64,000 nt of DNA from Streptomyces sp. NRRL S-1022. GTDB lineage: Bacteria; Actinomycetota; Actinomycetes; Streptomycetales; Streptomycetaceae. Of the stretch, positions 19,594-27,915 are shown one piece after another (the first letter of the stretch is position 1; each line of letters opens with the position of its first letter). The stretch lies in NCBI RefSeq assembly GCF_000720135.1, contig NZ_JOIU01000019.1:1-64000 (forward strand). Direction: 5' to 3'. A model generated the notes under the pieces. That model had not been told where the DNA came from, did not search any database, and saw nothing but the letters and a program-made list of their open reading frames with translations. The translations under genes and the position numbers were made by a program.

Positions 19594-21801
19594 TCACTGC
19601 AGCGGGAAGGCCGCGAGGAACCTGCCGCCCAGCGCGATGACGAGCCCGGACTCCTCGTGGGCGAGGAACCGGTCGGCGGTGGTCCTGAACGACCGGACCG
19701 GGGCACCGGTGGAACTCCAGGCGATGGCCCACAGCCGCGAACCGCGCTTGTTGTACATGTAGCGGGGCCCGATCACCGGCGCGGCGGTGATGTCGGCCCC
19801 GGCCCCCTGCCCGCCCTCCTCCTTCCACATGAGGATCCCCCGGTCGTCGGAGAAGCCGACGAGCCCGTGGCCCTGCTGGGCCGCGTACACGATGTCGTCC
19901 TTCACCACCGGGGGGCCGTACACGGCCCCCGGATGCGTCGACGTGGTGTCCCAGGCGAGCTTGCCGTCGCCGAGGCGCAGGGCTCGCAGCGGCCCGCTCC
20001 CCACGTACAGATGGTCTTCGTCGACGGCCGGCGGCCGGCGCACACGGTCCGGTACGACCCCGTCGAGCGGCCGTTCCCAGCGGACGGTCCCCGTCCGGGT
20101 GTCGCGTACGACGGCCCGCACGGCGCCGTCGTTGCCCTCCTGGAGGGTCACGAGCCGGTGACCGGCCACCACGGCGCCGAGGAAGTAGAGCCGCGCGGAG
20201 CCCTGGCGCCGCGCGGGCAGCGGTGCGGTCCACAGCCGTCTGCCCGAGGAGATGTCGACGGCGAACAGGGACCAGGACTGCGAGGCGAGGAAGCCCTGGA
20301 GGGAGAACTCGCCGCGGCCGGCCGCCACATAGGCGACGCCGTCGGCGGTGCACACCAGTTGGTTCTGGGGCAGGACACCGTTGAAGTCGGTGTACTGGGC
20401 GAAGGGCTCCCCCGCCTCGCCGGTGACCAGGTCGACGGAGGCGAGCAGCAGCGGGAACCCGCCGGGCTTGCCGGCATTGTTCCCGGCACCGTCCGCCTGC
20501 ACCAGCCTGATGAGACGGTGGCCGTCGGTGGCCACCTGCCAGGTGTTCTCCATCTGGTCCGAGGCGAACTGGATGCGCCCGGTCCGCGCGGTGACGCCCC
20601 CGAGGCCCTTGCCCGCCACCAGGGTCACGAGGCCCCCGACGGCGTGGAGCTGCGCCGGCACGGTGTCGTCGGGCGGATCACCGACCTGGATCTGCCAGAC
20701 GGAGTCGGTCTTGGCCGGCACCGAACCGTCACCGCCGCCGGCCGTGGCCCGCGGCCCCGCTCCGGCCCGCCCGCGCCAGGCCCACGCCCCGGCCCCGCCA
20801 CCCGCCACGGCCAGGGCCGCGGCCCCGCCGCCGATCAGCAGCCGCCGGCGGGAGGGGGGCGCGCCGGCAGGCGGCACCGCCGTCTCCGCCTCTTCGGGCG
20901 GCGCCGGCAGCCGGTGCGGCGTGAGCTGCCAGACCTCGGTCGCCCGGCGTGCGATGTCCGCGAGCAGCGCGGCGGGCAGGTGGTCGGCGAACTCGCCGGA
21001 CCCGTCGTGGAGTTCCGCGCCCAATAGGGAAGTGGTCGGCCGCCGGAAGGGATTCTTGTCCAGGCACTGCGCGAGCACCGGCACCAGGCCGGCGGGCACC
21101 CCGCTCAGGTCGGGCTCGCCGTACTGCACCCGGTAGAGGAGGTCCGCCGCCTGCCCGTGCCCGAAGGGCGGGTGCCCGGCGGCGGCGAAGACGAGCAGAC
21201 CGGCGAGCGCGAACACGTCACCCGCCGTCGAGTGCTCCTGCCCGCCCGCCTGCTCGGGTGACATGAAGGCCGGGGTGCCGACGGCGACCCCGATCCGGGT
21301 GAGCCGCTCGTCGCCGGCCGCCCGGGCGATGCCGAAATCGATGACCTTGGGCCCGTAGGCGGTGACGAGGACGTTGGACGGCTTGAGGTCGCGGTGGACG
21401 ACATCGGACCCGTGCAACTGCCCCAGCGCCCCGCACAACGCCGCCCCCAGCGCCCGCACGGACGCCTCGGGCAGGGGCCCGCACAGCTCCACGGCCTCGT
21501 CGAGGGGCGGCCCGAGCACGTACTCGGAGGCGAACCAGGGCGTCTCGGCCCGTGGATCGGCGTCGACGATCCCCGCGCCGTACCGCTCCCCCACGACCCG
21601 TGCCGCGTCGGTCTCCAGCCGGAACCGGGTGCGGAAGGCCGGGTCGGAGGCGATGCGGGCGTGCATCGTCTTGAGCGCGACGGTACGGCCGCCCGCGCTG
21701 CGGGCCAGGTAGACGGTGCCCATACCGCCGCTGCCGAGGCGGGCCACGGGCCGGTAGGGGCCGATCGTCTCCGGATCGTCGTGGGTGAGAGGAGAGGGCA
21801 T
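19594..21801 (-). CDS. Membrane Ser/Thr kinase with extracytoplasmic PQQ-like domain (2)
   Basis: 735 residues with the same architecture as the neighbouring kinase. The kinase domain has GSGGMGTVYLA, VALKTM, HRDLKPSN, DFGIAR and a TPAFMSPEQ activation-segment end. One transmembrane helix follows RRRLLIGG (about residues 310-335), then a PQQ-type propeller with RLW, TVRWERP and KLAWD repeat ends. The two kinases are paralogues; sequence outside the motifs differs, so they may read different signals. It begins 5 nt after the pseudokinase stop, so the genes are cotranscribed. Confidence 0.9.
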   Translation of the reverse strand: MPSPLTHDDPETIGPYRPVARLGSGGMGTVYLARSAGGRTVALKTMHARIASDPAFRTRFRLETDAARVVGERYGAGIVDADPRAETPWFASEYVLGPPLDEAVELCGPLPEASVRALGAALCGALGQLHGSDVVHRDLKPSNVLVTAYGPKVIDFGIARAAGDERLTRIGVAVGTPAFMSPEQAGGQEHSTAGDVFALAGLLVFAAAGHPPFGHGQAADLLYRVQYGEPDLSGVPAGLVPVLAQCLDKNPFRRPTTSLLGAELHDGSGEFADHLPAALLADIARRATEVWQLTPHRLPAPPEEAETAVPPAGAPPSRRRLLIGGGAAALAVAGGGAGAWAWRGRAGAGPRATAGGGDGSVPAKTDSVWQIQVGDPPDDTVPAQLHAVGGLVTLVAGKGLGGVTARTGRIQFASDQMENTWQVATDGHRLIRLVQADGAGNNAGKPGGFPLLLASVDLVTGEAGEPFAQYTDFNGVLPQNQLVCTADGVAYVAAGRGEFSLQGFLASQSWSLFAVDISSGRRLWTAPLPARRQGSARLYFLGAVVAGHRLVTLQEGNDGAVRAVVRDTRTGTVRWERPLDGVVPDRVRRPPAVDEDHLYVGSGPLRALRLGDGKLAWDTTSTHPGAVYGPPVVKDDIVYAAQQGHGLVGFSDDRGILMWKEEGGQGAGADITAAPVIGPRYMYNKRGSRLWAIAWSSTGAPVRSFRTTADRFLAHEESGLVIALGGRFLAAFPLQ

Positions 21802-21806
21802 GGCGG

Positions 21807-22757
21807 TCAGTCCCGGTGGGGGGTGGCGGTGGTGAGGGGCGCGGCCACGGCCTCGGCCGGGATCTCCGCCGTGAGCAGGGCCGCCGACTGGTGCGCGAGG
21901 GCGGCGATCACCCGTCCGGGCAGCCAGCCGGGGGCGAGGAGAGCGGCGGAACCGGACGGGTCCCCGCCGGCCAACGCGTCGATCAGCTCGGCGAGCTGGG
22001 GACGAGCGCCGGGATCACGGGTGAGGCACCGGCCGATGACGGTACGGAAGGCGGCCGGGAGCTCGTCCCGCTCCGGGGCCGTGTGGCCGGTGGCGGCGTA
22101 CGCGAGCGTCGCCCCGAGCGCGTACACGTCCCCCAGGGGGCGCGGGCGCCCGCCCGTCGCCTGCTCCGGCGGCAGGCTGCCCGGCTCCAGGCCGGGCAGC
22201 CCGGACCGGGGCGTGCCGTCCGGGGCGGCGGCCCGTACGGCGCCGTAACAGGAGAGGCGAGGGCCGTCGGCGGCGAGCAGGACGGCAGCGGGCGACACGC
22301 CCGCGAAGGTCAGGCCCTGCCCGTGCAGGACCGCCAGGGTCTCGGCGAGGGCCACGCCGAGCGCGCGTACCGTCCGCTCGGGCAGCGGGCCGCCGTGTAC
22401 GGCGAGGGCCGTCGGCAGCGGGAGGACGGGCAGGTAGGGGCGGGCGTACCAGGCGGGCTCACCGGGCGCTGCGAGGGCCGTGGCGGGCGCGGAGGCGGGA
22501 CCGAGGAGGTGGCGGGACGCGTCGGCTTCCGCGAGGAAGGGCCGCGGGTCGGCGCCCTCGTGCGGAAGGGAGAGCAGGACGGTGTGCCGGCCGTCGGCAC
22601 TGCGGGCGATGTACCGCCGCTCGGGGACGGGGACCCGGGTACGGGGGTCGTCCAGAGCGGTGATCACGACGTACGGGCCCACCCGCCGCCGTGACCCGGC
22701 GGCCCTGCCCGCTCCTCCCCCGGCGGCCACGTCCGTGGCGCGCCCTGTGGCATGCAT
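21807..22757 (-). CDS. Pseudokinase of the ESX locus
   Basis: 316 residues with a recognisable Hanks-kinase fold but no catalytic machinery. The glycine loop is absent, the VAIK lysine position reads LLSL, HRDLKPxN reads AGVSPAAVLL (about residues 148-158), and DFG reads CYGAV. The later EQATGGRPRPLGDVYALGATLAYAATG segment (shortened) matches the C-lobe of its two neighbours. It probably acts as an adaptor or allosteric partner for the downstream kinases (inference). Start ATG at 22757 with AGGA just before it; the leader is built of tandem repeats. No transmembrane helix was seen. Confidence 0.8.
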   Translation of the reverse strand: MHATGRATDVAAGGGAGRAAGSRRRVGPYVVITALDDPRTRVPVPERRYIARSADGRHTVLLSLPHEGADPRPFLAEADASRHLLGPASAPATALAAPGEPAWYARPYLPVLPLPTALAVHGGPLPERTVRALGVALAETLAVLHGQGLTFAGVSPAAVLLAADGPRLSCYGAVRAAAPDGTPRSGLPGLEPGSLPPEQATGGRPRPLGDVYALGATLAYAATGHTAPERDELPAAFRTVIGRCLTRDPGARPQLAELIDALAGGDPSGSAALLAPGWLPGRVIAALAHQSAALLTAEIPAEAVAAPLTTATPHRD

Positions 22758-22911
22758 GTCCTGTCCCGGTCTCGTTCGTTGCGCTGGGGCTTGTTCGTTG
22801 CGCCGGGCAATTGTTCGTTGCGCTGGGGCGTGCACGTCCCGCGCAGGTTTTTACGTCTCGCTGAGGCTCGTACGTCCTGCTGAGGCTTGTACATCCCGCT
22901 GAGGCTTGTAC
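22758..22911 (-). repeat. Eight tandem ~19-nt repeats in the pseudokinase leader
   Basis: On the minus strand, eight units follow without gaps from 22911 down to 22758, consensus GTACAAGCCTCAGCGGGAC. The first three copies are almost identical (differences at 1-3 positions) and copies decay toward the gene; six units are 19 nt and two are 20 nt. The last unit ends in ACAGGAC and abuts the ATG, so the repeat also supplies the ribosome site. It lies between the WXG100 terminator and the kinase operon. The function is unknown; it may be a regulator-binding array, a promoter-strength element, or RNA. Confidence 0.85.
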
Positions 22912-22940
22912 CTGGCACCGGGGCCGACCGGCACGACAGA

Positions 22941-22969
22941 GGGTGGGCACCTCCCGTGCGTGCCCACCC
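22941..22969 (-). terminator. Terminator after the WXG100 pair
   Basis: Perfect 10-bp stem GGGTGGGCAC/GTGCCCACCC with a 9-nt loop, 46 nt after the stop of the WXG100 gene at 23016. It would separate the highly expressed cargo genes from the kinase genes, possibly only partially. Confidence 0.75.
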
Positions 22970-23015
22970 CGCTGCCGTGCTGCGCCGGCCGGTCCGGCCG
23001 ACGTGTGAAGCCGGC

Positions 23016-23318
23016 TTACATGAAGTAGCCGGCGGCCTTCCGGTCGCCGCCCTGGTAGTCACCGCCGGCCGCGTGCACGACCCTGCCGATGGCCTTGAGG
23101 GCCTCGTGGATGCCGTGAGCCTCACGGTCCCAGGCGGCCTGCTGCTCGGTGTACGCGTTGTGGGCCTCGCCCTCCCACATGCTGGCGACGCCGGCGACCT
23201 TCCGCTTGATGGCCTCCAGGCTCTCTTCCAGTCGCTGCGCGTGGTCGGCCAGCCGCGTGGCGGTCTCGTCGAGAGAGCCGTAAGTGACCTCGAGCTCACC
23301 GCTGTTGTTGACGCCCAT
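23016..23318 (-). CDS. WXG100 family ESX substrate (Esx)
   Basis: 100 residues, the canonical WXG100 length. Two helices are joined by a turn with WEG (the WXG motif, SMWEGEAHNAY, about residue 48). A C-terminal YQGGD matches the YxxxD ESX export signal. Secreted by the EccC machine, probably as a heterodimer with the upstream neighbour, 38 nt away. CGGAG lies upstream of the ATG. In Streptomyces the EsxA/EsxB pair has been linked to sporulation; which of the two names fits was not decided. Confidence 0.93.
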   Translation of the reverse strand: MGVNNSGELEVTYGSLDETATRLADHAQRLEESLEAIKRKVAGVASMWEGEAHNAYTEQQAAWDREAHGIHEALKAIGRVVHAAGGDYQGGDRKAAGYFM

Positions 23319-23356
23319 GATTGCTCCGTTGCTGAGAAGTGTTGGCCAGGTGGGGA

Positions 23357-23698
23357 TCAGTAGCTGGACAGCGCCGAGTGCGAGCCGCCGAGGTCGACGT
23401 CGATGCTCTGCACCTGCGAGCGGACCTCGTCCTCCGTGCCGTCCTTGATCCGCCGGGTGGTGCTCATGGCCTCGATGAACTTGGCGAGGATGTTGCCGAT
23501 CCGCACCATGCGCTCGTTGATCTCGGTCTGCTTGGTGTTGAAGGCGCCGGCGCCGATGCCCTTCCAGTGGCCCTCAAGGCTGTCGATGATGGCCTGGAGC
23601 TCCTTGAGCTGGCCCTTGATGCCCTCGAAACGGTGCAGCAGCTCCTTTTCGAGGTGGATGATGTCCTTGTCGCTTACCTTCTGGCGCTGCGTCGCCAT
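23357..23698 (-). CDS. WXG100 family ESX substrate, partner of the 23016 gene
   Basis: 113 residues: helix, then HWKGIGAGAF with the WXG turn (W-K-G, about residue 44), then a second helix and a polar tail ending SALSSY. No clear YxxxD is present, which fits the partner role, since only one member of a pair usually carries the signal. After the second helix comes DGTEDEVR, also found in the protein at 26930. It precedes its partner by 38 nt on the same strand. Confidence 0.92.
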   Translation of the reverse strand: MATQRQKVSDKDIIHLEKELLHRFEGIKGQLKELQAIIDSLEGHWKGIGAGAFNTKQTEINERMVRIGNILAKFIEAMSTTRRIKDGTEDEVRSQVQSIDVDLGGSHSALSSY

Positions 23699-23816
23699 GT
23701 CCGTGCCTTTCTTCGTGGAATGACCTTGCCGGGCGCCGAGCCTGAGTCAGGCACCGGCGCGGGCGGCAAGCGGGCTGCTGCTCACTCGGCGAATGAACAG
23801 GTACGCGGGAGACCGC

Positions 23817-25067
23817 TCAGGCGTTACGGCGTGCGCGCAGCACGGCGAAACCGGCGCCTCCGACGAGTAGTACGGCGGCTGCGGCGCCGATGATCACCCA
23901 GGTTGGGGTGTCGCTGCCGGACTCGGTGTCCTTCGCGGCGGCGGAGGTGGGACCGTTGGCGGAACCGGCCTTCTTGTTCGGCTTCACCGACGCTCGGTCG
24001 GTGGGCGTGGCCGAGGATCCCCCGCCGGCCGTGATGTCCTCGTCCGGGTCCGCCCCGTTCTCGGCCGCGAGGGGGTCCCTGTTGGCCGGGCCCGGATCGA
24101 TGTCCTTGTCGATCAGCACCCGGCGCGGGCGGATGATGCCGTAGCCGAGGTACTTGCTGGGCTTGTTCTTGGCCCAGGTCCGGCCGGCGGTGTCGATGAA
24201 GGAGCGCAGGACCTGGTTGGCCGTCCAGTCGGGGTGAGCGGACCAGACGAGGGCGGCGGAGGCGGAGGCGATGGCGGAGGCGGCACTCGTACCGGACTCG
24301 GCGCAGTACTTCGTGAACGTGTTGTCGCACCAGCCCTGGACGTCGAGGCCCGGCGCCGCGAGGTCGACCTGGTTGCCGTAGGAGGAGAAATTGCCCACGG
24401 TTCCAGTCTTGTCGATGGCCCCGATACCAACAGCGTACGGATCCATGGACGGATAGTTCCGCTTGTTCCCCTGGTCTCCGGTGTTACCCGTGGACGCAAA
24501 GAGCAGCTTGCCCTTGGACGCGGCGTACTTGAGGGCTACTTCTTCCTCTGAGTTGTAGTACCGGCTGCCATAGGACATGTTGATGATCTTGGCATCGCTG
24601 TCAGCGGCAGCCCTGATCGCCTCGGCAGAGGTGAGGGATTTTGCCCGTTCGTCCCCATCTCTCAGCTGGTCAAGCCCCACCCTGATGGGGATGATCTTCG
24701 CCTCGGGAGCCAGGCCCTTCACGCTACCGTCGGCTCCGGTACCGGCGATTATTTCGGCAATCGAGGTGCCATGGCCGTCATAGTCCTGGGTGACGTGGTA
24801 CTTCGCGGCTTTGGGTACCTCGTCGACAAGCACCTGGCCCTTGAGCGAAGGCGTGTCCGGGTTCACTCCGGTATCGACGACAGCGACCTTCACCCCCTTG
24901 CCGGTGCTGTACTTCCATATCTCCTTGGCGCCCATCGCGTCGAGATACCACTGCTTGGGCTGGCCGCCGTCAGCAGCCACGGCTCCGGGGGCCAGTCCTG
25001 CCGATGCGATGGCCAGCGCGCCCAGTACCGAGCAGACAGCAGACAGCCGTCTCGCGTTGCGCCTCAT
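23817..25067 (-). CDS. mycP: Mycosin, ESX membrane-anchored subtilisin protease (1)
   Basis: 416 residues with an N-terminal signal peptide (RRNARRL then a hydrophobic stretch ending AVAAD), an S8 catalytic domain and a C-terminal transmembrane helix (about residues 385-405) followed by RARRN. The catalytic triad is VVDTGVN (Asp), GHGTSIAE (His) and GTSAASA (Ser). Mycosins act outside the membrane and stabilise the ESX core. ATG at 25067 is favoured by GAGGA nine bases upstream; a start at 25109 would add 14 residues but has a poor ribosome site. It sits directly before the WXG100 pair. Confidence 0.93.
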   Translation of the reverse strand: MRRNARRLSAVCSVLGALAIASAGLAPGAVAADGGQPKQWYLDAMGAKEIWKYSTGKGVKVAVVDTGVNPDTPSLKGQVLVDEVPKAAKYHVTQDYDGHGTSIAEIIAGTGADGSVKGLAPEAKIIPIRVGLDQLRDGDERAKSLTSAEAIRAAADSDAKIINMSYGSRYYNSEEEVALKYAASKGKLLFASTGNTGDQGNKRNYPSMDPYAVGIGAIDKTGTVGNFSSYGNQVDLAAPGLDVQGWCDNTFTKYCAESGTSAASAIASASAALVWSAHPDWTANQVLRSFIDTAGRTWAKNKPSKYLGYGIIRPRRVLIDKDIDPGPANRDPLAAENGADPDEDITAGGGSSATPTDRASVKPNKKAGSANGPTSAAAKDTESGSDTPTWVIIGAAAAVLLVGGAGFAVLRARRNA

Positions 25068-25131
25068 CAGGGCATTCCTCGTGCCGCGTCGGCCGGTCCC
25101 TGGCTTCATGCCTGTCTACGTCCTCGCTCGC

Positions 25132-26937
25132 TCAGTCGCTCTTCTCGGGCACATCACGCCGCTGCTGCGACGGGCGCTGCCGGTGCGTCTCGGCAGCCCC
25201 GCCGGCACGTCCGCCCACCGCTCCGCGACCGAGTCCCTTGGAGCCTGCCTCGGAGCCGTTGAGCGGGGAACCACCGGTGTTGCGGGGCGCGCCGATCACA
25301 CCTTCCGGGTTGCTCGCCGAGCGCAGTACCGCCTGCCCCGCACCGGGTTCCGCCTTCGCCGTAGGGGCACCGACGACGCCTCGCTGACCGAGGCTGCCCT
25401 TGGTGGGCGTGGAGGAGGCCGGTTCCTCGGCGCCGACGACCATACCGCGCGGCACACGGGGGTTGGCCGTCCCTCCGGAGCCACGGCCCGTGACGGGCTT
25501 CCCGCCCACGACACCGTTACGCGCCTGACCGGTGGGACCGGTCACTCCTGTGCGTCCGCCAGGCGTGTTGGTCGTCCTCGGCGTTCCACCGGTGACAGGA
25601 CGACCCACTTGCGCGCGACCGGACTGGACGGGCCCGCGTGCACCCGGCTGACCAGCCGGGGTCGCGCGGCCCGTGGCACGCGCGGGCTGGCCCGTCGGCC
25701 CCTGCGGCACCCGACCGCCGGCGGCGGAACGACCCGCTTGTCCGATGGGACTCTGCGGCACTCGGCCACCGGCGACGGAGCGACCGGGCTGCCCCGTCGG
25801 AACCTGCGGCACACGACCGCTCGCGGTACCCGACGGACCAGTGCGCCCCTGCGCGGAGGTCGGCAGCCGGCCGATCGGGCCGTAGCCGGGGGTACGACCG
25901 GCGGTCGGCACGACAGGAGGCGCCATCGGCCCAGTGGGGAGCGGGGGCAGCGGGCCGCCACCACTGGTGGTCGGTAGAGTCGGCGTCGGAGAGCTGGGCG
26001 GTGTGGCGGGCGTCTGGGTCGGAAGGGTGGTCGTGGTGTTGATCTCCGTGCCGACCTCGTGACCGGAGGGCGTGCTGGGCTCGTGGACTTCCCTAAGGGG
26101 CGGTACGTGACCACTGCCACCGGTACCACTTGAAGTCACCGGCTCGATGTGGCTACCCGTCGTGCTCCCGTGGCTTCTCGCTGCGCCTCCACCGAGAGAG
26201 GCGGGTGCTGCTGACCCCGAGTGGCGCGGCCATTCACGCCCCGACGGCTGGGGCACCCCCACATCCGGAATAGGCGTATACGGCTTCGGGTCGGTCTCCA
26301 GCGCCATTCCCAGTGCCATCGCGGAAACCGAGTAGAAGGACGCCAACCGGTTCATCTGGTTGATCGCCTCTTGCCGGTTCTTCTCGACCTTCACCGCGGT
26401 CGCGTAGTCGGGGTTGCTGTCGACCTGCTTCGCCTTGGGGAGTTCCGTGGGGAGCTTCTGCTCGTCCGCGGGACGGGGGTCCCGTTCCGCGGGCATGGAA
26501 CTGCGCACCGAGGCCAGTCCGGTGGCGGCGGTGGAGATCTCGGTGGCGGCGACGTCGGCGAAGGTCGCGAGCCCCTTGGTCCAGGTGATCAGGCCGTCGG
26601 TCCAGGAGCGGAACTGCTCCGCGCCCTCGCCCTCCCAGTCGACGCCCTTGAGGTGGGTCTCCAGATCCGTCGCCGCCTCGTGGATGGCCGTACGGGCGTC
26701 CCACAGGGCCTTGCTGGCCGTCTCCAGGTGCTCGGGGTTGGCGTGGTGGACCAGGTCGAGCATCGCGTTGAGGTTGTGACCCTCGAAGTCGGTCCTGCCC
26801 ATGGACAGAGCCGCCCCGATCGGCGTGCCCCGGAACCCGTTCTGCAGCCGGCTGAGCGTGTTGACGAAGCCGACCTGGCGGTTGGCCTGCTCGACGTCGG
26901 CCTTGTACTCGGGCTGCTGCTGCCAGTTGTCAGTCAA
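25132..26937 (-). CDS. ESX-associated protein with WXG-like helical domain and Pro/Gly-rich tail
   Basis: 601 residues. The N-terminal ~260 residues are helical with a WEGEGAEQF segment (WXG-like, about 115), resembling ESX cargo such as EspB- or PPE-type proteins only in general architecture. The rest is low complexity, rich in Pro, Gly, Ser and Thr, with three near-repeats GRVPQ-(V/S/G)P-(T/I)GQ. The TTG start at 26937 overlaps the stop of the upstream gene by eight bases (TTGACTGA), so it is coupled. No signal peptide was found, so it is probably exported by the ESX system or sits at the membrane. The function is unknown. Confidence 0.75.
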   Translation of the reverse strand: MTDNWQQQPEYKADVEQANRQVGFVNTLSRLQNGFRGTPIGAALSMGRTDFEGHNLNAMLDLVHHANPEHLETASKALWDARTAIHEAATDLETHLKGVDWEGEGAEQFRSWTDGLITWTKGLATFADVAATEISTAATGLASVRSSMPAERDPRPADEQKLPTELPKAKQVDSNPDYATAVKVEKNRQEAINQMNRLASFYSVSAMALGMALETDPKPYTPIPDVGVPQPSGREWPRHSGSAAPASLGGGAARSHGSTTGSHIEPVTSSGTGGSGHVPPLREVHEPSTPSGHEVGTEINTTTTLPTQTPATPPSSPTPTLPTTSGGGPLPPLPTGPMAPPVVPTAGRTPGYGPIGRLPTSAQGRTGPSGTASGRVPQVPTGQPGRSVAGGRVPQSPIGQAGRSAAGGRVPQGPTGQPARATGRATPAGQPGARGPVQSGRAQVGRPVTGGTPRTTNTPGGRTGVTGPTGQARNGVVGGKPVTGRGSGGTANPRVPRGMVVGAEEPASSTPTKGSLGQRGVVGAPTAKAEPGAGQAVLRSASNPEGVIGAPRNTGGSPLNGSEAGSKGLGRGAVGGRAGGAAETHRQRPSQQRRDVPEKSD

Positions 26938-27397
26938 TGGAACCTGCCCCCGCAGACTTGTCGTCGCCGCCGTGCTCAGCAGCCTTGACAGGCTTGTTCC
27001 CGGCGTCCTTGTCCTTCGACTGCGTCGCCTTGTGGTGCTCCTCGTCGAGGTGCGAGCGGATCTCCCAGAACCGGCGCCGTACCTCGTCCTCCGTACCGTC
27101 GTACGTGACATCGGCGGCGTGCGCAGCGAGCGTCAGGGCCTCGATCTGCAGACCCAGGTTCCTCGACAGCGAGGTGAGGCGCTCGTGCACCTGCTCGTAC
27201 TTGCCGTGCAGGTCGGTCGCCTCGTTGAAGGGGATGTTCGAGCCGCTGAACGAACTGGGGCTGAGCCTGTGCTCCGCCAACCTCGATGGACTGCCGGGGG
27301 CACCCTCGAAAGCCGTCAGCGCGTCGTCCACCTTCTTCTTGAACTTCGCCAGCGCATCGATGCCGCGCCTCATACCCGAGCCGCTACCGCCGCTCAC
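26930..27397 (-). CDS. ESX-associated helical protein, function unknown
   Basis: 155 residues, mostly charged helices, ending in a Lys/Asp/Gly-rich tail. No W-X-G turn is visible, but the second helix holds YDGTEDEVRRRFWEI, sharing DGTEDEVR with the WXG100 protein at 23357. I suggest a WXG-like substrate or chaperone. The GTG at 27397 has GGGAAGGGG five bases upstream. It is the first gene of the long minus-strand ESX run and is divergent from 27916. Confidence 0.7.
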   Translation of the reverse strand: MSGGSGSGMRRGIDALAKFKKKVDDALTAFEGAPGSPSRLAEHRLSPSSFSGSNIPFNEATDLHGKYEQVHERLTSLSRNLGLQIEALTLAAHAADVTYDGTEDEVRRRFWEIRSHLDEEHHKATQSKDKDAGNKPVKAAEHGGDDKSAGAGSID

Positions 27398-27915
27398 CGC
27401 GACCCCTTCCCCGTTTCCCCGTTGGTACAGCCGGACAGACCGGGTGGCACGCAGCCACACCACCGATCTATCGCCGACCACTGTAGTCACTGTGTAAATC
27501 GCGGCCAACTGAACTCCGCGACGGTTCAGTTGCGAAGCTGTCCCGAAGTGACCGACTCATGACACCCGGATGCCGACAAGGCGCCCAATCGCGACAGAAG
27601 GGGGGTGACATCTGCTCAGAAACTTCACATGGGCACGGTGTGCGGTGGATTCGGGCTCCATGGGGGAGGAACTTTGCATCCACAAAACCTCACCTTGGGC
27701 GGGCCGGCCCCGGCGTTGCCGAACAGTTCGGTGCCGCGCCCGGTGGCCGCCGTGACGAGGCCCGCGCCGACCAGCCGACGGGCGCAAACGGGCGCACCTC
27801 CGCCGAACTTTCACAGCCGACACATGGCGTATAGCGGACATGGTGCAAATTTTTATCGACGTGGGTTGCTAGCTTGACCCGGCACCGGAGCATCGACGGG
27901 GGAAGGGGCCCTTCC
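27398..27915. promoter_or_regulatory. Divergent ESX control region
   Basis: 518 bases without a supported gene between two outward-running ESX gene sets. It holds an A/T-richer stretch near 27825-27860 (TATAGC then AAATTTTTAT), a likely plus-strand promoter zone. On the other side is CACTGTAGTCACTGTG, a direct CACTGT repeat (near 27479-27495), followed on the minus strand by GATAGAT, a -10-like sequence. I cannot assign exact start sites. Confidence 0.35.

Noticed and set aside
22758-22911. Possible CRISPR array
   Set aside because: The ~19-nt units are directly joined with no spacers, and no cas genes are nearby.
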